From CADEEN01 sp963816315 (GTDB lineage: Bacteria > Pseudomonadota > Gammaproteobacteria > Burkholderiales > Burkholderiaceae_C), in assembly GCA_963816315.1 (NCBI GenBank), contig CAWFJZ010000048.1, positions 124,001-188,000 on the forward strand: 64,000 nt of DNA. Reading direction: 5' to 3'. Every line of letters starts with the position of its first letter. Within the stretch, counting starts at the first letter, position 1. A model generated the notes under the pieces. The model searched no databases, was not told the origin of the DNA, and saw only the letters and a list, made by a program, of their open reading frames with translations. Of the stretch, positions 10,436-18,445 are shown piece after piece. A program made the position numbers and the translations under genes.

Positions 10436-10526
10436 GGAGAGGTGGCAGAGTGGTCGATCGCGCCGGACTCGAAATCCGGTTTACTGTTATGCAGTAACGT
10501 GGGTTCGAATCCCACCCTCTCCGCCA
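10436..10526 (+). tRNA. tRNA-Ser (anticodon CGA)
   Basis: A 91-nt class II tRNA. The acceptor arms GGAGAGG (10436-10442) and CCTCTCC pair perfectly, followed by G and an encoded CCA (10524-10526). The anticodon stem CCGGA/TCCGG encloses the loop CTCGAAA, giving anticodon CGA, which reads UCG. A long variable arm (ACTG...CAGT) marks it as serine, and the T arm is GTGGG-TTCGAAT-CCCAC. A TACAAT at 10395-10400 may be its -10 box; a convincing -35 was not found. Confidence 0.96.
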
Positions 10527-10533
10527 ATCAAGA

Positions 10534-10566
10534 AAAGAAGCTCGCTGATGCGGGTTTCTTTTTTTT
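10534..10566 (+). terminator. Intrinsic terminator after tRNA-Ser
   Basis: A 12-bp stem (AAAGAAGCTCGC against GCGGGTTTCTTT, two G-T wobbles) with a TGAT loop, merging into a run of eight T at 10559-10566. It sits 8 bp beyond the tRNA CCA end. Confidence 0.85.
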
Positions 10567-10835
10567 GCGGTGACGGGAGCGTGGTTGCAGAGTTGCAGAA
10601 CTCACCGGGTTCGCTCTGATGTGTTCAACGATTTTCGTGAATGTTGCGCCAGGAGGCACTGGCCTACATGGCAAGCTGGCCGGTCAGCCCGCCGCCCGGC
10701 ATCGAACTGCTGCCGGTGATCAGCGACGGGCCGGGTTGGGCAACGCTCGGCGCCTGCGTGCGCGCCGGCGCCGCTCCCTGGTTGGATGTGTTGTCTCCAA
10801 CAGTGAACGATCGCCAGCGCGCGGTCTGACAGGCG
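10567..10835. other. Gene-poor gap between tRNA-Ser and the PRC-barrel gene
   Basis: The stretch holds only a doubtful 62-codon frame at 10641-10829 (starting MLRQEALAYMASW, Pro/Gly/Trp-rich). It has no clear ribosome binding site and no family I recognise; it could be the remnant of a decayed gene. No repeat, integrase scar or second copy of the tRNA 3' end is visible. Confidence 0.4.
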
Positions 10836-11192
10836 TCAAAGGAACGGCACGCCGTAGTAGTCGTTGACGCGTCGCCCGTACTCATCGTCGTAGTCGGGGC
10901 GCGACTCCTCTGCGTAGCGCGGTGCGTTCGTGAGCTGCTCCTTGTCCAGCGGCACCACGTAGCCGTCCTTGGACGTGTCGTACTTCAGCATGTTCCACGG
11001 CAGCGGATACCGATCCGTGCCCATGCCGAGAAAACCGCCGAACTCGAGCACAGCGTATCGAACCTGGCCCGATCGTTTGTCGATCATCAGCTCATCGATC
11101 GAACCGAGCTTGTCGCCGATATTGTTGTAAACGTTGGTGCCTTCCACGCGATCGGAAGAGATCACGTCGGTGGTGTTGGGGGTGTCAGCCAT
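10836..11192 (-). CDS. PRC-barrel domain protein
   Basis: A 118-residue soluble protein built mainly of one PRC-barrel: SDRVEGTNVYNNIGDKLGSI followed by DELMIDKRSGQVRYAVLEFG, then FLGMGTDRYPLPWNMLKYD. PRC-barrels occur in RimM and photosynthetic reaction-centre H subunits, and in many small stress-associated proteins of unknown role; this belongs to the last kind. The start is ATG at 11192, preceded on its strand by AGGAGACCCTCAT-like spacing (good RBS). It stands alone, with a deleted aldo/keto reductase upstream in the same orientation. Confidence 0.86.
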   Translation of the reverse strand: MADTPNTTDVISSDRVEGTNVYNNIGDKLGSIDELMIDKRSGQVRYAVLEFGGFLGMGTDRYPLPWNMLKYDTSKDGYVVPLDKEQLTNAPRYAEESRPDYDDEYGRRVNDYYGVPFL

Positions 11193-11349
11193 GAGGGTCT
11201 CCTGTGTAAACGTCGCCTGGTTTCGGCGCTTACGAACTTCAGCACAGTGCCATCAGTCGGATGGTCAGACAAAGAGAGGACAGCCCGTAGGACTCGAAAG
11301 CCGACAGCGCGTCGAATCGTCAGCTGCGCGGGGTCTGAGCGCCGGGCGC

Positions 11350-11720
11350 GATTCGTGATCGCGGCAGTCACCAGCGGCTCCACCGGCGGAAAATCGAACT
11401 GGTGGCGCCGGCTGTCCTTGGGCGCATCACCGTCGCTGCTGAACTTGCCGCTGAGCAGGCCGCCGGCGAGCGGGCTCCACACCATCAGCCCCTTCAAGTT
11501 CTTCAGCGCCTTGCCGGTGATCTGCTCCGACACGCCGCCGGCATAGACGTCGGCGGTGTCGATGAAGTTGACGCCGCCATCGATGGCCTGGCCGACGAGG
11601 CGCTCGGCATCGGCTTGCTGCAACTTGCCGATCTGGCCCCAGATGCCGCTGCCGCCGCCGAAGGTCATCGTGCCCAGGCAGAGTTCGGAGACGAAGAGGC
11701 CGCTGCGGCTGCCGGCGCCT
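11350..11720 (-). pseudogene. Aldo/keto reductase remnant with large internal deletion
   Basis: The N-terminal part reads GLFVSELCLGTMTFGGGSGI, then GGVNFIDTADVYAGGVSEQI and TGKALKNLK, a classic YajO/YghZ-type reductase start including the catalytic D and Y (DTADVYAGG). It then jumps in frame, near 11493, to GLMVWSPLAGGLLSGKF, which in intact relatives lies well over 100 residues later. The active-site lysine and histidine strands are therefore missing. After FDFPPVEP the C-terminal third is unrecognisable. The start codon is also gone: upstream of RSGLFVSE the frame reaches a stop. Unlike the single-base errors elsewhere, this is a true internal loss or a misassembly. Confidence 0.8.
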
Positions 11721-11825
11721 CGGTCTCGCTTTACGCAGCTTTACCCCACCTCAGTCTTCGCCTGACAGCGCTGGCGCATTTCTTGCTGCACTGTTCAACC
11801 ACTTGCTTCTCCAAGGAGCTCTCGC

Positions 11826-12356
11826 ATGTCACTCTCGACTTTCAAATTCACTTCCGCTGGCGCGCGCCTGGCCGGCGCCGCACTGCTCGTGGCCGTGCTC
11901 GGCACCGTCACGCTCTCCGCCTTTGCCATGCCCGGCGGTCACGGCGGCGGCGGCCCCGGCATGGGCATGATGTTCGGCGGCCGTGGCCTGGAGCGCATGC
12001 TCGACAGCGTCAACGCCAGCGCCGAGCAGCGCACGCAGATCAAGGCCATCGCCGAGCGCACGATGGCCGACATGAAGACCCAGCGCGAGGCCGGCAAGGG
12101 CACACGCGAGCAGATGATCAAGCTGTTTGCGCAACCCACCGTCGATGCCAACGCCGTCGAAGCGCTGCGCGCGCAGATGCTGCAGCAGCACGACCAGCGT
12201 TCGCGCCGCATGATGCAGGCCATGATCGAAGTCAGCCGCGTGCTCACACCCGAGCAGCGCAAGCAACTCGCCGACCGTGCGGCGCAGCGTGGCGCGATGA
12301 TGGAGCGGCACATGAACGAGCGGCGTTCGTTGGAAGGCGGCAGCACCACGCGTTGA
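11826..12356 (+). CDS. Spy/CpxP-family periplasmic protein
   Basis: A 176-residue exported protein. A cleavable signal peptide (residues 1-35, hydrophobic core LAGAALLVAVLGTVTLSAFA) precedes a Gly/Met-rich linker (GGHGGGGPGMGMMFGGRG). The helical Spy/CpxP core follows, with the LTxxQ-type motif seen late as VLTPEQRKQLADRA. Spy proteins are ATP-independent periplasmic chaperones, and CpxP also restrains the Cpx kinase. It lies 57 bp upstream of an OmpR-type regulator and sensor kinase, the arrangement expected of a Cpx-like envelope-stress circuit. Confidence 0.85.
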   Translation: MSLSTFKFTSAGARLAGAALLVAVLGTVTLSAFAMPGGHGGGGPGMGMMFGGRGLERMLDSVNASAEQRTQIKAIAERTMADMKTQREAGKGTREQMIKLFAQPTVDANAVEALRAQMLQQHDQRSRRMMQAMIEVSRVLTPEQRKQLADRAAQRGAMMERHMNERRSLEGGSTTR

Positions 12357-12412
12357 TCTATCCTCGCTTCCAGGAGCTTGCCCCGGCGCACTCTGCGACC
12401 GGGGCCTTTCTC

Positions 12413-13140
12413 ATGAGCACGACAACACAACGCCTGCTGCTGATCGACGACGACGCCCGCCTGACGGCGATGGTCGGCGACTACCTGCGCAACGCCGGCT
12501 TCCACGTCGATGCGGCGCTCACGCTCGCCGAAGGCCGCACGAAGCTGCATGCCGAGCCTTACGACGCGCTGCTGCTCGATTTGATGCTGCCCGACGGCGA
12601 CGGCCTCGATTTCACGCGCAGCCTGCGCGCCGACGCGCGCACGCGCCGCCTGCCGCTGTTGATGCTGACGGCGCGCGGCGAGCCGATGGACCGCATCGTC
12701 GGCCTCGAACTCGGCGCCGACGATTACCTCGGCAAACCGTTCGAGCCGCGCGAGTTGCTGGCGCGTGTCAAGGCGCTGCTGCGGCGTGCGCAACCGGAAG
12801 CGGCGGCCGACGAGGTGCTGACGTTCGGCCGCCTGGAGATCGACCTCGGCGCGCGCGAAGCGCGCCTGGCCGGCGCGCGCTGCGACCTGACGAGCCACCA
12901 GTTCGAGCTGCTCGCCGTGCTCGCGCAAAGCGCCGGCCGCGTGCTCTCGCGCGACCAGATCATGGACGCGCTGCGCGGCCACCCGATGGACGCCTTCGAC
13001 CGCTCGATCGATGTGCATGTGTCGCGCATCCGCGCCGCCATCGAAGACGACCCGAAGGCGCCCAAGCGCGTGTTGACGGTGCGTGGTGCGGGGTACATCT
13101 TTGCGAAGCGGCAGGATGTGGACGCAGACGCGACCGATGA
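12413..13140 (+). CDS. OmpR/PhoB-type response regulator
   Basis: The receiver domain (residues about 7-120) has the acidic pocket LLLIDDDARL, the phospho-acceptor in ALLLDLMLPDGDG, the T in LLMLTARGEP and the K in DDYLGKPFEPRELLARVKAL. The C-terminal winged helix ends with SIDVHVSRIRAAIEDDPKAP and RVLTVRGAGYIFAKR. As read, the frame continues past the kinase start to 13330. A one-base loss after FAKRQD would restore a TGA at 13138-13140 overlapping the kinase ATG, so I place the end there. It pairs with the kinase at 13137 and probably controls the Spy-like gene (inference). Confidence 0.88.
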
Positions 13141-14459
13141 AGTCGCTGTACCTGCGCATCTACTTGACGGTGGTTCTGGCCCTGGCGCTGTTCGCCGTCG
13201 GCTCGGCGTGGCTGTTCCAGCGCGAGGTGCAGGTCGAGCGCGGCCGCTTCGACGAGCAGGTCAACGAGCGCGTCGGTGCCTGGGCCGAGCTGATCCAGCG
13301 TTCGCTGCCGCCCGTCGATGCGCCGCGTGAAGAGCAGGCCCAGGCCTTGCGCGACTGGGCGCAGCGCCTGCGTTTGCCGATCGCGCTCGACGACGAACAG
13401 GGCCAGCGCATCGCGGCGAGCGACACCTACTTGCGCCGCCACGCCGAGCTGCCCGGCGCGCCGCGCGGCATCCAGGTCAAGCTGGACGACGGCCGCACGA
13501 TGTGGGTGCTGCGCAACCCGCTCGGCGGGCCGCGCGCCAACGCCTCCGGTGCGGGGCCGCGCGGCATGCTGGCGCCGCCGCCGTGGACGCGCGGCGCGGG
13601 ACTGGCGGCGTTGCTGGTGGTGTTGTTCCTCGCCGTGGCCGCCGGCGCCTACCCGGTGGTGCGCCGCCTGACGCGCCGCCTGGAAGGCCTGAAGCAAGGC
13701 GTGCAGCGCTTCGGCGAAGGTGCGCTCGGCCAGCGTGTCGATGCCGCCGGCCGCGACGAAGTGGCCGCGCTGGCGGCGAGCTTCAACCAGGCGGCCGAGC
13801 GCATCGAGCTGCTCGTCCACTCGCACAAGAGCCTGCTCGCCAACGCCAGCCACGAGCTGCGCTCGCCGCTGGCGCGCATGAAGATGGCGTTGTCGCTGAT
13901 GGACGACCGCGCCACCGACGCCGCGCAGCGCGAACGCCTGGCCACCGAGCTGCGCACCAACATCGGCGAGCTCGATGCGCTGGTCGAAGAGGTGCTGCTG
14001 GCCAGCCGGCTCGATGCGCAGGCGGCGGTCTTCACGCCGCAGCCGGTGGACGTGATCGCGTTGGCCGCTGAAGAAGCCGCGCAGGTCGGCGCCGAGCTGC
14101 AGGCGGTGGATGCGCAACTGCGCGTGCCCGGCGACGAGCGCCTGCTGCGCCGCGCTCTGCGCAACCTGCTCGAAAACGCCAAGCGCTACGGCGGCGGCGA
14201 GATCACGCTGCATGCAGCGCGTGCCGCGTCATGCATCGAGCTGCGCGTCTGCGATCGCGGCGCCGGCGTGCCCGACGCCTTGCGCGAGCGCATCTTCGAG
14301 CCGTTCTTCCGCTTGCCCGGCCACGCCGAGCGCGAGGGCGGTGTGGGTTTGGGCCTGGCGCTCGTCAAGCAGATCGCGCAGCGCCACGGCGGCACGGTGC
14401 GCTGCGAAAGCAACTCCGGCGGCGGCAGTTGCTTCGTGCTCAGCTTGCCGTCGGCGTGA
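13137..14459 (+). CDS. Sensor histidine kinase (CpxA/RstB-like)
   Basis: A 440-residue inner-membrane kinase. It has TM1 (residues about 5-27, LRIYLTVVLALALFAVGSAW), a periplasmic sensor of about 120 residues, TM2 near residue 160 (AALLVVLFLAVAAGAYPVV), and HAMP. The HisKA H-box is SHELRSPLARMKMALSLMDD. The HATPase boxes are N (LRNLLENAKRYGGGE), G1 (CDRGAGVPDALRERIFEPFF) and G2 (EGGVGLGLALVKQIAQRHGG). The start ATG overlaps the inferred response-regulator stop (ATGA). With the upstream Spy-like gene it forms a probable envelope-stress system; the signal is unknown. Confidence 0.9.
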   Translation: MKSLYLRIYLTVVLALALFAVGSAWLFQREVQVERGRFDEQVNERVGAWAELIQRSLPPVDAPREEQAQALRDWAQRLRLPIALDDEQGQRIAASDTYLRRHAELPGAPRGIQVKLDDGRTMWVLRNPLGGPRANASGAGPRGMLAPPPWTRGAGLAALLVVLFLAVAAGAYPVVRRLTRRLEGLKQGVQRFGEGALGQRVDAAGRDEVAALAASFNQAAERIELLVHSHKSLLANASHELRSPLARMKMALSLMDDRATDAAQRERLATELRTNIGELDALVEEVLLASRLDAQAAVFTPQPVDVIALAAEEAAQVGAELQAVDAQLRVPGDERLLRRALRNLLENAKRYGGGEITLHAARAASCIELRVCDRGAGVPDALRERIFEPFFRLPGHAEREGGVGLGLALVKQIAQRHGGTVRCESNSGGGSCFVLSLPSA

Positions 14460-14462
14460 TGG

Positions 14463-14556
14463 CTTCGACAAGCTCAGCCCGAACGGGATTCCGTTCGCAC
14501 TGAGCTTGTCGAAGTGCCCGATCATCCTGAGCCTGTCGAAGGGGCTGAGTTTGTCG
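14463..14556. repeat. Dispersed palindromic (REP-like) element, copy A
   Basis: CTTCGACAAGCTCAG (14463-14477) and CTGAGCTTGTCGAAG (14500-14514) are a perfect 15-bp inverted repeat, and the spacer folds further (CGAACGG/CCGTTCG). A second partial unit (CCTGAGCCTGTCGAAGG, 14525-14541) and a degenerate third (CTGAGTTTGTCG) follow. It lies between the kinase and the MATE gene, and the latter's last codons are read from it (SAPSTGSG). Related units occur at 21027, 31578 and 52227. Confidence 0.85.
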
Positions 14557-15901
14557 CCGCGCCCGCGCGCCGTTGTTGCCGCAACACCCACGCCAGAAAC
14601 AACACCAGCCCGATCGCCGCCGCCGCAAGCCCTGCGGTCGATGCGATCCAGAACCCGCGCGCGCCGTGCAGCGCGGCCGGCACGTCGCCGCTGACATTGA
14701 ACGCCAACGCATAGCCGCCACCGACGCCGAGGCCCCAGATCGACGTGGCGTAGATGATCAGCGGCACCGTCGCAATGCGCCACGCGCGCAGCGTGAACGC
14801 GGCTGCGATCTGCATCGCATCGACGAAGTGGAACAGCGCCACCCAGGCCAGCAGCGGCAGCGCGGCGGCGACGATGACCTCGTCGCGCGTGTAGGTGCGC
14901 ACGATGCCCTCGCGCGCGAAGAACACCGCCGTGCCGAGCACCAGCGCCACCAGCGCCGCGAACTCGACGCCGTGCCAGGCGACACGGCGCGCGTCGGCGA
15001 GCGCGCCGGCGCCGATGCTCTGCGCCGCCAGCGTGCCGGTGGCATTGCCCAGCGCCAGCGGCACCATGAACAACAGCGACACGAGGTTGGCCGCGATCTG
15101 GTGCCCGGCCACCGGCGTGGCGCCGAAGCGCGAAATGAAAAACGCCATCGACGCAAAACCCGTGACCTCGATCAGCACCGAGCCGCCCATCGGGATGCCG
15201 AGCTTCAACTGCGCCGCCAGCGCCGGCCAGTTCGGTGGCCGCAGGCCGCGGCCGAAGATCGCAAACGGCGCATAGAACGGATCGCGCCGCAGCACCAGCC
15301 ACGACACGAGGACCACGCACCACATCGTGATCGCCGTGGACAGGCCGCAACCGGCCACGCCGAGCGCCGGCAGCGGCCCCGCGCCATGCACCAGCAGCGC
15401 GGCCAGCGGCGCCTTGAGCGCCAGGCCGGCGAGCTGCAGCACCATCACCGCCTTGGGCCGCGACACCGCGTTGTTGAAACCGCGAAAGGCCGCGAACAGC
15501 AGACCCGCCGGCAGCGCCAGCGCGAGCATGAGCAGGTACTGCCGCAGCTTGGCCGTGACCTCCGGCGTCGCACGCGCGAGCGTGATGAACGGCTGCGGAA
15601 AGACCAGCAGCACGCTGCCCAGCAGCGCCAGCCCGAGCGCCAGCCACACCGCCTGGTGCAACTGATCGCCCGCGGCCTCGTGGCGCTTGGCGCCGAAGAG
15701 CTGGCCGACGATCGGCCCGATGGCGAGCACCACGCCCATCAAGCCGATGAAGACCGTGATGTAGGCCGCCGCGCCGACGGCCAGCGCCGCCAGATCGGTT
15801 GCCGAGTAGCGCGCGACGAGCACCGTATCGACGGTGGCGAACAGCACCATCGCCACCTGGCCCATGAACACCGGCCACGCCAGCGGCACGATGCGCGCCA
15901 C
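14522..15901 (-). CDS. MATE-family multidrug/sodium antiporter (NorM-like)
   Basis: About 459 residues, with twelve hydrophobic segments. MATE landmarks are VPLAWPVFMGQVAMVLFATV at the N terminus, VLAIGPIVGQLFGAKRHEAA in the first half, and GSVLIEVTGFASMAFFISRF with ALGNATGTLAAQSIGAGALA in the second. Such proteins export cationic drugs or metabolites against Na+ or H+. The first usable start is GTG at 15901. Homology seems to begin slightly upstream (SYAAVWRAS), where an ATG lies in a different frame, so the N terminus may be clipped by an indel. The C terminus runs into REP copy A. Confidence 0.88.
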   Translation of the reverse strand: MARIVPLAWPVFMGQVAMVLFATVDTVLVARYSATDLAALAVGAAAYITVFIGLMGVVLAIGPIVGQLFGAKRHEAAGDQLHQAVWLALGLALLGSVLLVFPQPFITLARATPEVTAKLRQYLLMLALALPAGLLFAAFRGFNNAVSRPKAVMVLQLAGLALKAPLAALLVHGAGPLPALGVAGCGLSTAITMWCVVLVSWLVLRRDPFYAPFAIFGRGLRPPNWPALAAQLKLGIPMGGSVLIEVTGFASMAFFISRFGATPVAGHQIAANLVSLLFMVPLALGNATGTLAAQSIGAGALADARRVAWHGVEFAALVALVLGTAVFFAREGIVRTYTRDEVIVAAALPLLAWVALFHFVDAMQIAAAFTLRAWRIATVPLIIYATSIWGLGVGGGYALAFNVSGDVPAALHGARGFWIASTAGLAAAAIGLVLFLAWVLRQQRRAGAATNSAPSTGSG

Positions 15902-15931
15902 GCTGGCGCGCCAGACGGCCGCATAGCTGAC

Positions 15932-16471
15932 TCAAGCGCCGCTCCGCGCAGTCGCGGAGACGGGGTCGGCGAACGAAGCCGCATCCGGATGATCGACACC
16001 GCTGGCCGCGCGCGCGCGCTCGGCATAGCGGTTGAAGCGCCACGCTGTCGCGTCCATCGTGATGCGCCGCCAGACGATGCGCTTTTCCGTCGGCGTCATC
16101 GCCGGCCAATGCTGCACTTCACCCTCGGTGCGGCCGCAGCCCTTGCACACCGCGTCGCCCTGCGAGGTGGAGCAGATGGCGATGCACGGTGCATCGGGCG
16201 TGGTGGCATACCAGTCGAGCCAGGCTGCCTTGGCCTTCGGCGGCATCGAGCCGTCGTCGCACTCGGGCTCGCGGTAATAGACCATCAGCGCATAGACCTC
16301 GGCCAGCGCGCGCACCTCGGCGCAGGCGGTGATGCCGTCCGGCGACGGCGAACGCTCGCGCCACCAGTTGATGGCGCGTTCGATGTCGGTGATGTGGATG
16401 CCGGGCACTGCGGGTCGAAGAAGCGAGGGGCGAAAAGCATAGCGCCCGCGGCGTGCGCGGGCGTCGGCCAT
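15932..16471 (-). CDS. DUF3717-DUF1289 protein
   Basis: Two small domains on one chain. The N-terminal part (ITDIERAINWWRERSPS and VRALAEVYALMVYYREPECD) matches the DUF3717 pattern common in Burkholderiales. The C-terminal part has the DUF1289 cysteine pattern PCIAICSTSQGDAVCKGCGR followed by TEGEVQHWPAMTPTEKRIVW, probably a small metal-binding site. The frame opens at 16471, but the family start suggests GTG at 16408 (VPGIHITDIE), giving about 158 residues. Function is unknown. It ends 30 bp before the MATE gene on the same strand, so the two may be co-transcribed. Confidence 0.8.
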   Translation of the reverse strand: MADARARRGRYAFRPSLLRPAVPGIHITDIERAINWWRERSPSPDGITACAEVRALAEVYALMVYYREPECDDGSMPPKAKAAWLDWYATTPDAPCIAICSTSQGDAVCKGCGRTEGEVQHWPAMTPTEKRIVWRRITMDATAWRFNRYAERARAASGVDHPDAASFADPVSATARSGA

Positions 16472-16487
16472 GAAGCGCAGCGACTTT

Positions 16488-16646
16488 CTAAGGCGTCTTG
16501 TCGTCCGTCGCCGGCGGCGCGTCGCCCTGCTGCGGCTCCGGCGCCGGCTCGCCGCCGGTCGTTTTGCGCTGCGCCTTCTCTTCTTTCTTGCGCTTCTTGG
16601 CCAGCTCGCGCTGGCGCTTCTCGAACTGGTAGTTGGGTTTTGCCAC
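16488..16646 (-). CDS. Small Lys/Glu-rich conserved protein (52 aa)
   Basis: Starts at GTG 16646 and reads VAKPNYQFEKRQRELAKKRK, then KKEEKAQRKTTGGEPAPEPQ, ending with TAG at 16488-16490. The AKPNYxFEKRQRELAKKxKKEEK start is one I associate with a short hypothetical protein widespread in Burkholderiales, and the acidic Pro-rich tail also fits. It forms one long charged helix plus a disordered tail; the function is unknown. It is easily missed because it is short and other frames across it are also open. Confidence 0.7.
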   Translation of the reverse strand: MAKPNYQFEKRQRELAKKRKKEEKAQRKTTGGEPAPEPQQGDAPPATDDKTP

Positions 16647-16700
16647 GGGCCTTGCCTTCAGCGGGTTGTGCGTTGCCCACGATACCTCATGCGCGAGGCC

Positions 16701-17661
16701 CTACTTCGTGTTGTTGGCCGTGTAGTTGGCGGGCAGCCAGCGATAGCCCTTGCCGTCGCTGCGCAACTGGCCGATGCCGGGAAACGAGACATGCGCCACC
16801 GCCACGTAGTAGCCGCTCTTCGCGGCGTCGGCATAGGCTCGTCTGCGTTGCGGCATCGCGGCCTTGGAGTCCGAATCGAACTGGATGGTCACGCTGGGGT
16901 CGGGGAATTGCACCGCGGCGACGTGCATCAGGTCACCCCACATCACCATCTTCTGCGCCTTTGCTTTGCACCACGTACGCCGACTGGCCCGGCGTGTGGC
17001 CTGGGGTCGGCAGCGAGCGAATGCCCGGCAGCAATTCCACGCTGCCCTCGAAGGGCTTGAAGCGGCCGGCATCGACATACGGCTTGAGAGAAATCTGCGC
17101 GCCCTTGACGAAGTCCTTCATCGCGGCCGGCGCTTTGTCCAGCGTCGCCGGCGAGAGCCAGAAGCCGCCTTCCTTCGCATCCGCGCGCACCACGGCGTTG
17201 GCAAACACGGCCTTGCCGTCGGGCGTGGTGAGGCCACCCACATGGTCGGCATGCATGTGCGTGATGTAGATCTCGTCCACCTGCTCGGGCTGATAACCCG
17301 CGGCCTTGAGGTTGGTCACCAGGCGGCCGAGCGTGGGACCGAAGAGGTTCGCCGCGCCGGCGTCGACGAGCACCAGCTTGCTGCCGGTGTTGATCAGAAA
17401 GCCATTGACCGATGCCTCCGAGCGGCGACTTCGAGCCGCGACTGCGCCAACGCTGCCTTCACCTTGCGCCGGCGTGGTGTTGGTGAGCAGCTTCTCGGGC
17501 TCCATCTCGAACGTGCCGTCCGACAGCGCCGTGATCTCGAAGTCGCCGAGCGCCATGCGGTACCAGCCGGGGGCCTGGCCTTTTTGCTGCGGACCGGCGG
17601 CGTGGGTGAGGGGGGCGGTGGCGAACGCCAGGGCGGCGATCAGAGCAAGCGACAGTTTCAT
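16701..17661 (-). CDS. Periplasmic metallo-beta-lactamase-fold hydrolase, frameshifted
   Basis: A Sec signal peptide (MKLSLALIAALAFATAPLTHAA) leads a metallo-beta-lactamase-fold domain. The zinc signature is ITHMHADHVGG, with further metal ligands expected in SLPTPGHTPGQSAYVV and the distal VAHVSFPGIGQL region. Homology leaves the main frame near 16965 and continues in another as QKMVMWGDLMHVAAVQFPDP to the stop at 16701. A compensated pair of indels lies at about 17424-17466, where the shifted frame gives the expected VKAALAQSRLE. Substrate is unknown; relatives include quorum-quenching lactonases and arylsulfatase-like enzymes. Confidence 0.83.
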
Positions 17662-17709
17662 GTAGGACTCTTGTTGGTTGGCCTGCAGTCAGAATAGCCA
17701 TGGCGGCAA

Positions 17710-17757
17710 TTGCCCGCACGAACGAGGGCGGCTATCATCCTTACCAATCGTAAGGAG
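17710..17757 (+). promoter_or_regulatory. vapBC promoter with palindromic operator
   Basis: TTGCCC (17710-17715) and TATCAT (17733-17738), 17 bp apart, form a reasonable sigma70 promoter. Touching the -10 box is a perfect inverted repeat CCTTAC-CAATC-GTAAGG (17739-17755), whose right arm overlaps the AAGGAG ribosome binding site of vapB. AbrB-type antitoxins usually repress their own promoter through such a site, so this is a likely VapB/VapBC operator. Confidence 0.65.
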
Positions 17758-17764
17758 CGCCCTG

Positions 17765-18040
17765 ATGTCCACAGCCACGCTCACCAGCAAAGGCCAGATC
17801 ACGCTGCCACAGGCCGTGCGCCAAGCGCTGGGCGTGGAGGCGGGCGACAAGATCGACTTCGTGGCCGAGGCCGATGGCGGCTTTCGTGTGGTGGCACTGC
17901 GAGAAGATGTACAGCGCCTGCGCGGGCGCTTTGCCGGCAGGGCGGCAAAGCCCGTGAGCGTGCAGGCGATGGCCGATGCGGTGCAGACCGAGGCTGCGGC
18001 GCGCCGCACCCCGGCACCGCGCAAGACTCGCCGCAGCTGA
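17765..18040 (+). CDS. vapB: VapB antitoxin (AbrB/SpoVT-type)
   Basis: A 91-residue antitoxin. The N-terminal swapped-hairpin domain is typical: STATLTSKGQITLPQAVRQA, then LGVEAGDKIDFVAEADGGFR. The C-terminal tail (ARRTPAPRKTRRS) is basic and is presumably the part that occupies the toxin's active site. ATG at 17765 follows AAGGAG. VapC begins 9 bp downstream. The pair leads the restriction-modification operon: vapC overlaps hsdR by 4 bp, so the promoter here may drive the whole island. Confidence 0.9.
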   Translation: MSTATLTSKGQITLPQAVRQALGVEAGDKIDFVAEADGGFRVVALREDVQRLRGRFAGRAAKPVSVQAMADAVQTEAAARRTPAPRKTRRS

Positions 18041-18049
18041 CGTGCCGGC

Positions 18050-18445
18050 ATGACCGGGCTCGACACCAATGTGCTCGTGCGCTACCTGGCGCAGGACGAC
18101 ACGGCGCAGTCTGCGCGCGCTACGCGCCTGATCGAACGCGAGTTGAACGAGCGCGAGCCCGGCTTCATCGGCCTGGTCGTGCTGGTGGAAACCTGTTGGG
18201 TGCTCAGGCGCTTGTACGGCGCCACGGCCGCCGAGCTGCGAGAAACCGTTCGCGACCTGCTCGACACGCGCCAGTTCGTGATCGAGCAGCGCACCGTGGT
18301 GCTGCGCGCCGTGGCGCGATTGGGCGACGGTGCAGGTGACCTGGCCGATGCGCTGATTGCCGAGGGCGCTGCCGAAGCGGGTTGCGCTCGCACCGTCACC
18401 TTCGACAAGCTGGGCGTGCGACTTGGCATGGAACTGCTCAAGTGA
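18050..18445 (+). CDS. vapC: VapC toxin, PIN-domain ribonuclease
   Basis: A 131-residue PIN nuclease that in known VapCs cleaves initiator tRNA or rRNA. The acidic catalytic residues are all present: D in MTGLDTNVLVRYLAQDD, E in LVVLVETCWVLRRLYG, and the pair in GDLADALIAEGAAEAGC and TVTFDKLGVRLG. The TGA at 18443-18445 overlaps the GTG start of hsdR. A VapBC pair directly coupled to a type I restriction subunit is unusual and suggests it stabilises the island. Confidence 0.9.
   Translation: MTGLDTNVLVRYLAQDDTAQSARATRLIERELNEREPGFIGLVVLVETCWVLRRLYGATAAELRETVRDLLDTRQFVIEQRTVVLRAVARLGDGAGDLADALIAEGAAEAGCARTVTFDKLGVRLGMELLK

Noticed and set aside
10436..10526. tRNA-Ser as the attachment site of a genomic island leading to the 17.7-26.4 kb defence operon
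   Set aside because: No integrase gene and no duplicated tRNA 3' end were seen, and 7 kb of ordinary genes lie between.
14522..14600. C-terminal NSAPSTGSG of the MATE protein as a functional motif
   Set aside because: It is simply the translation of REP copy A.
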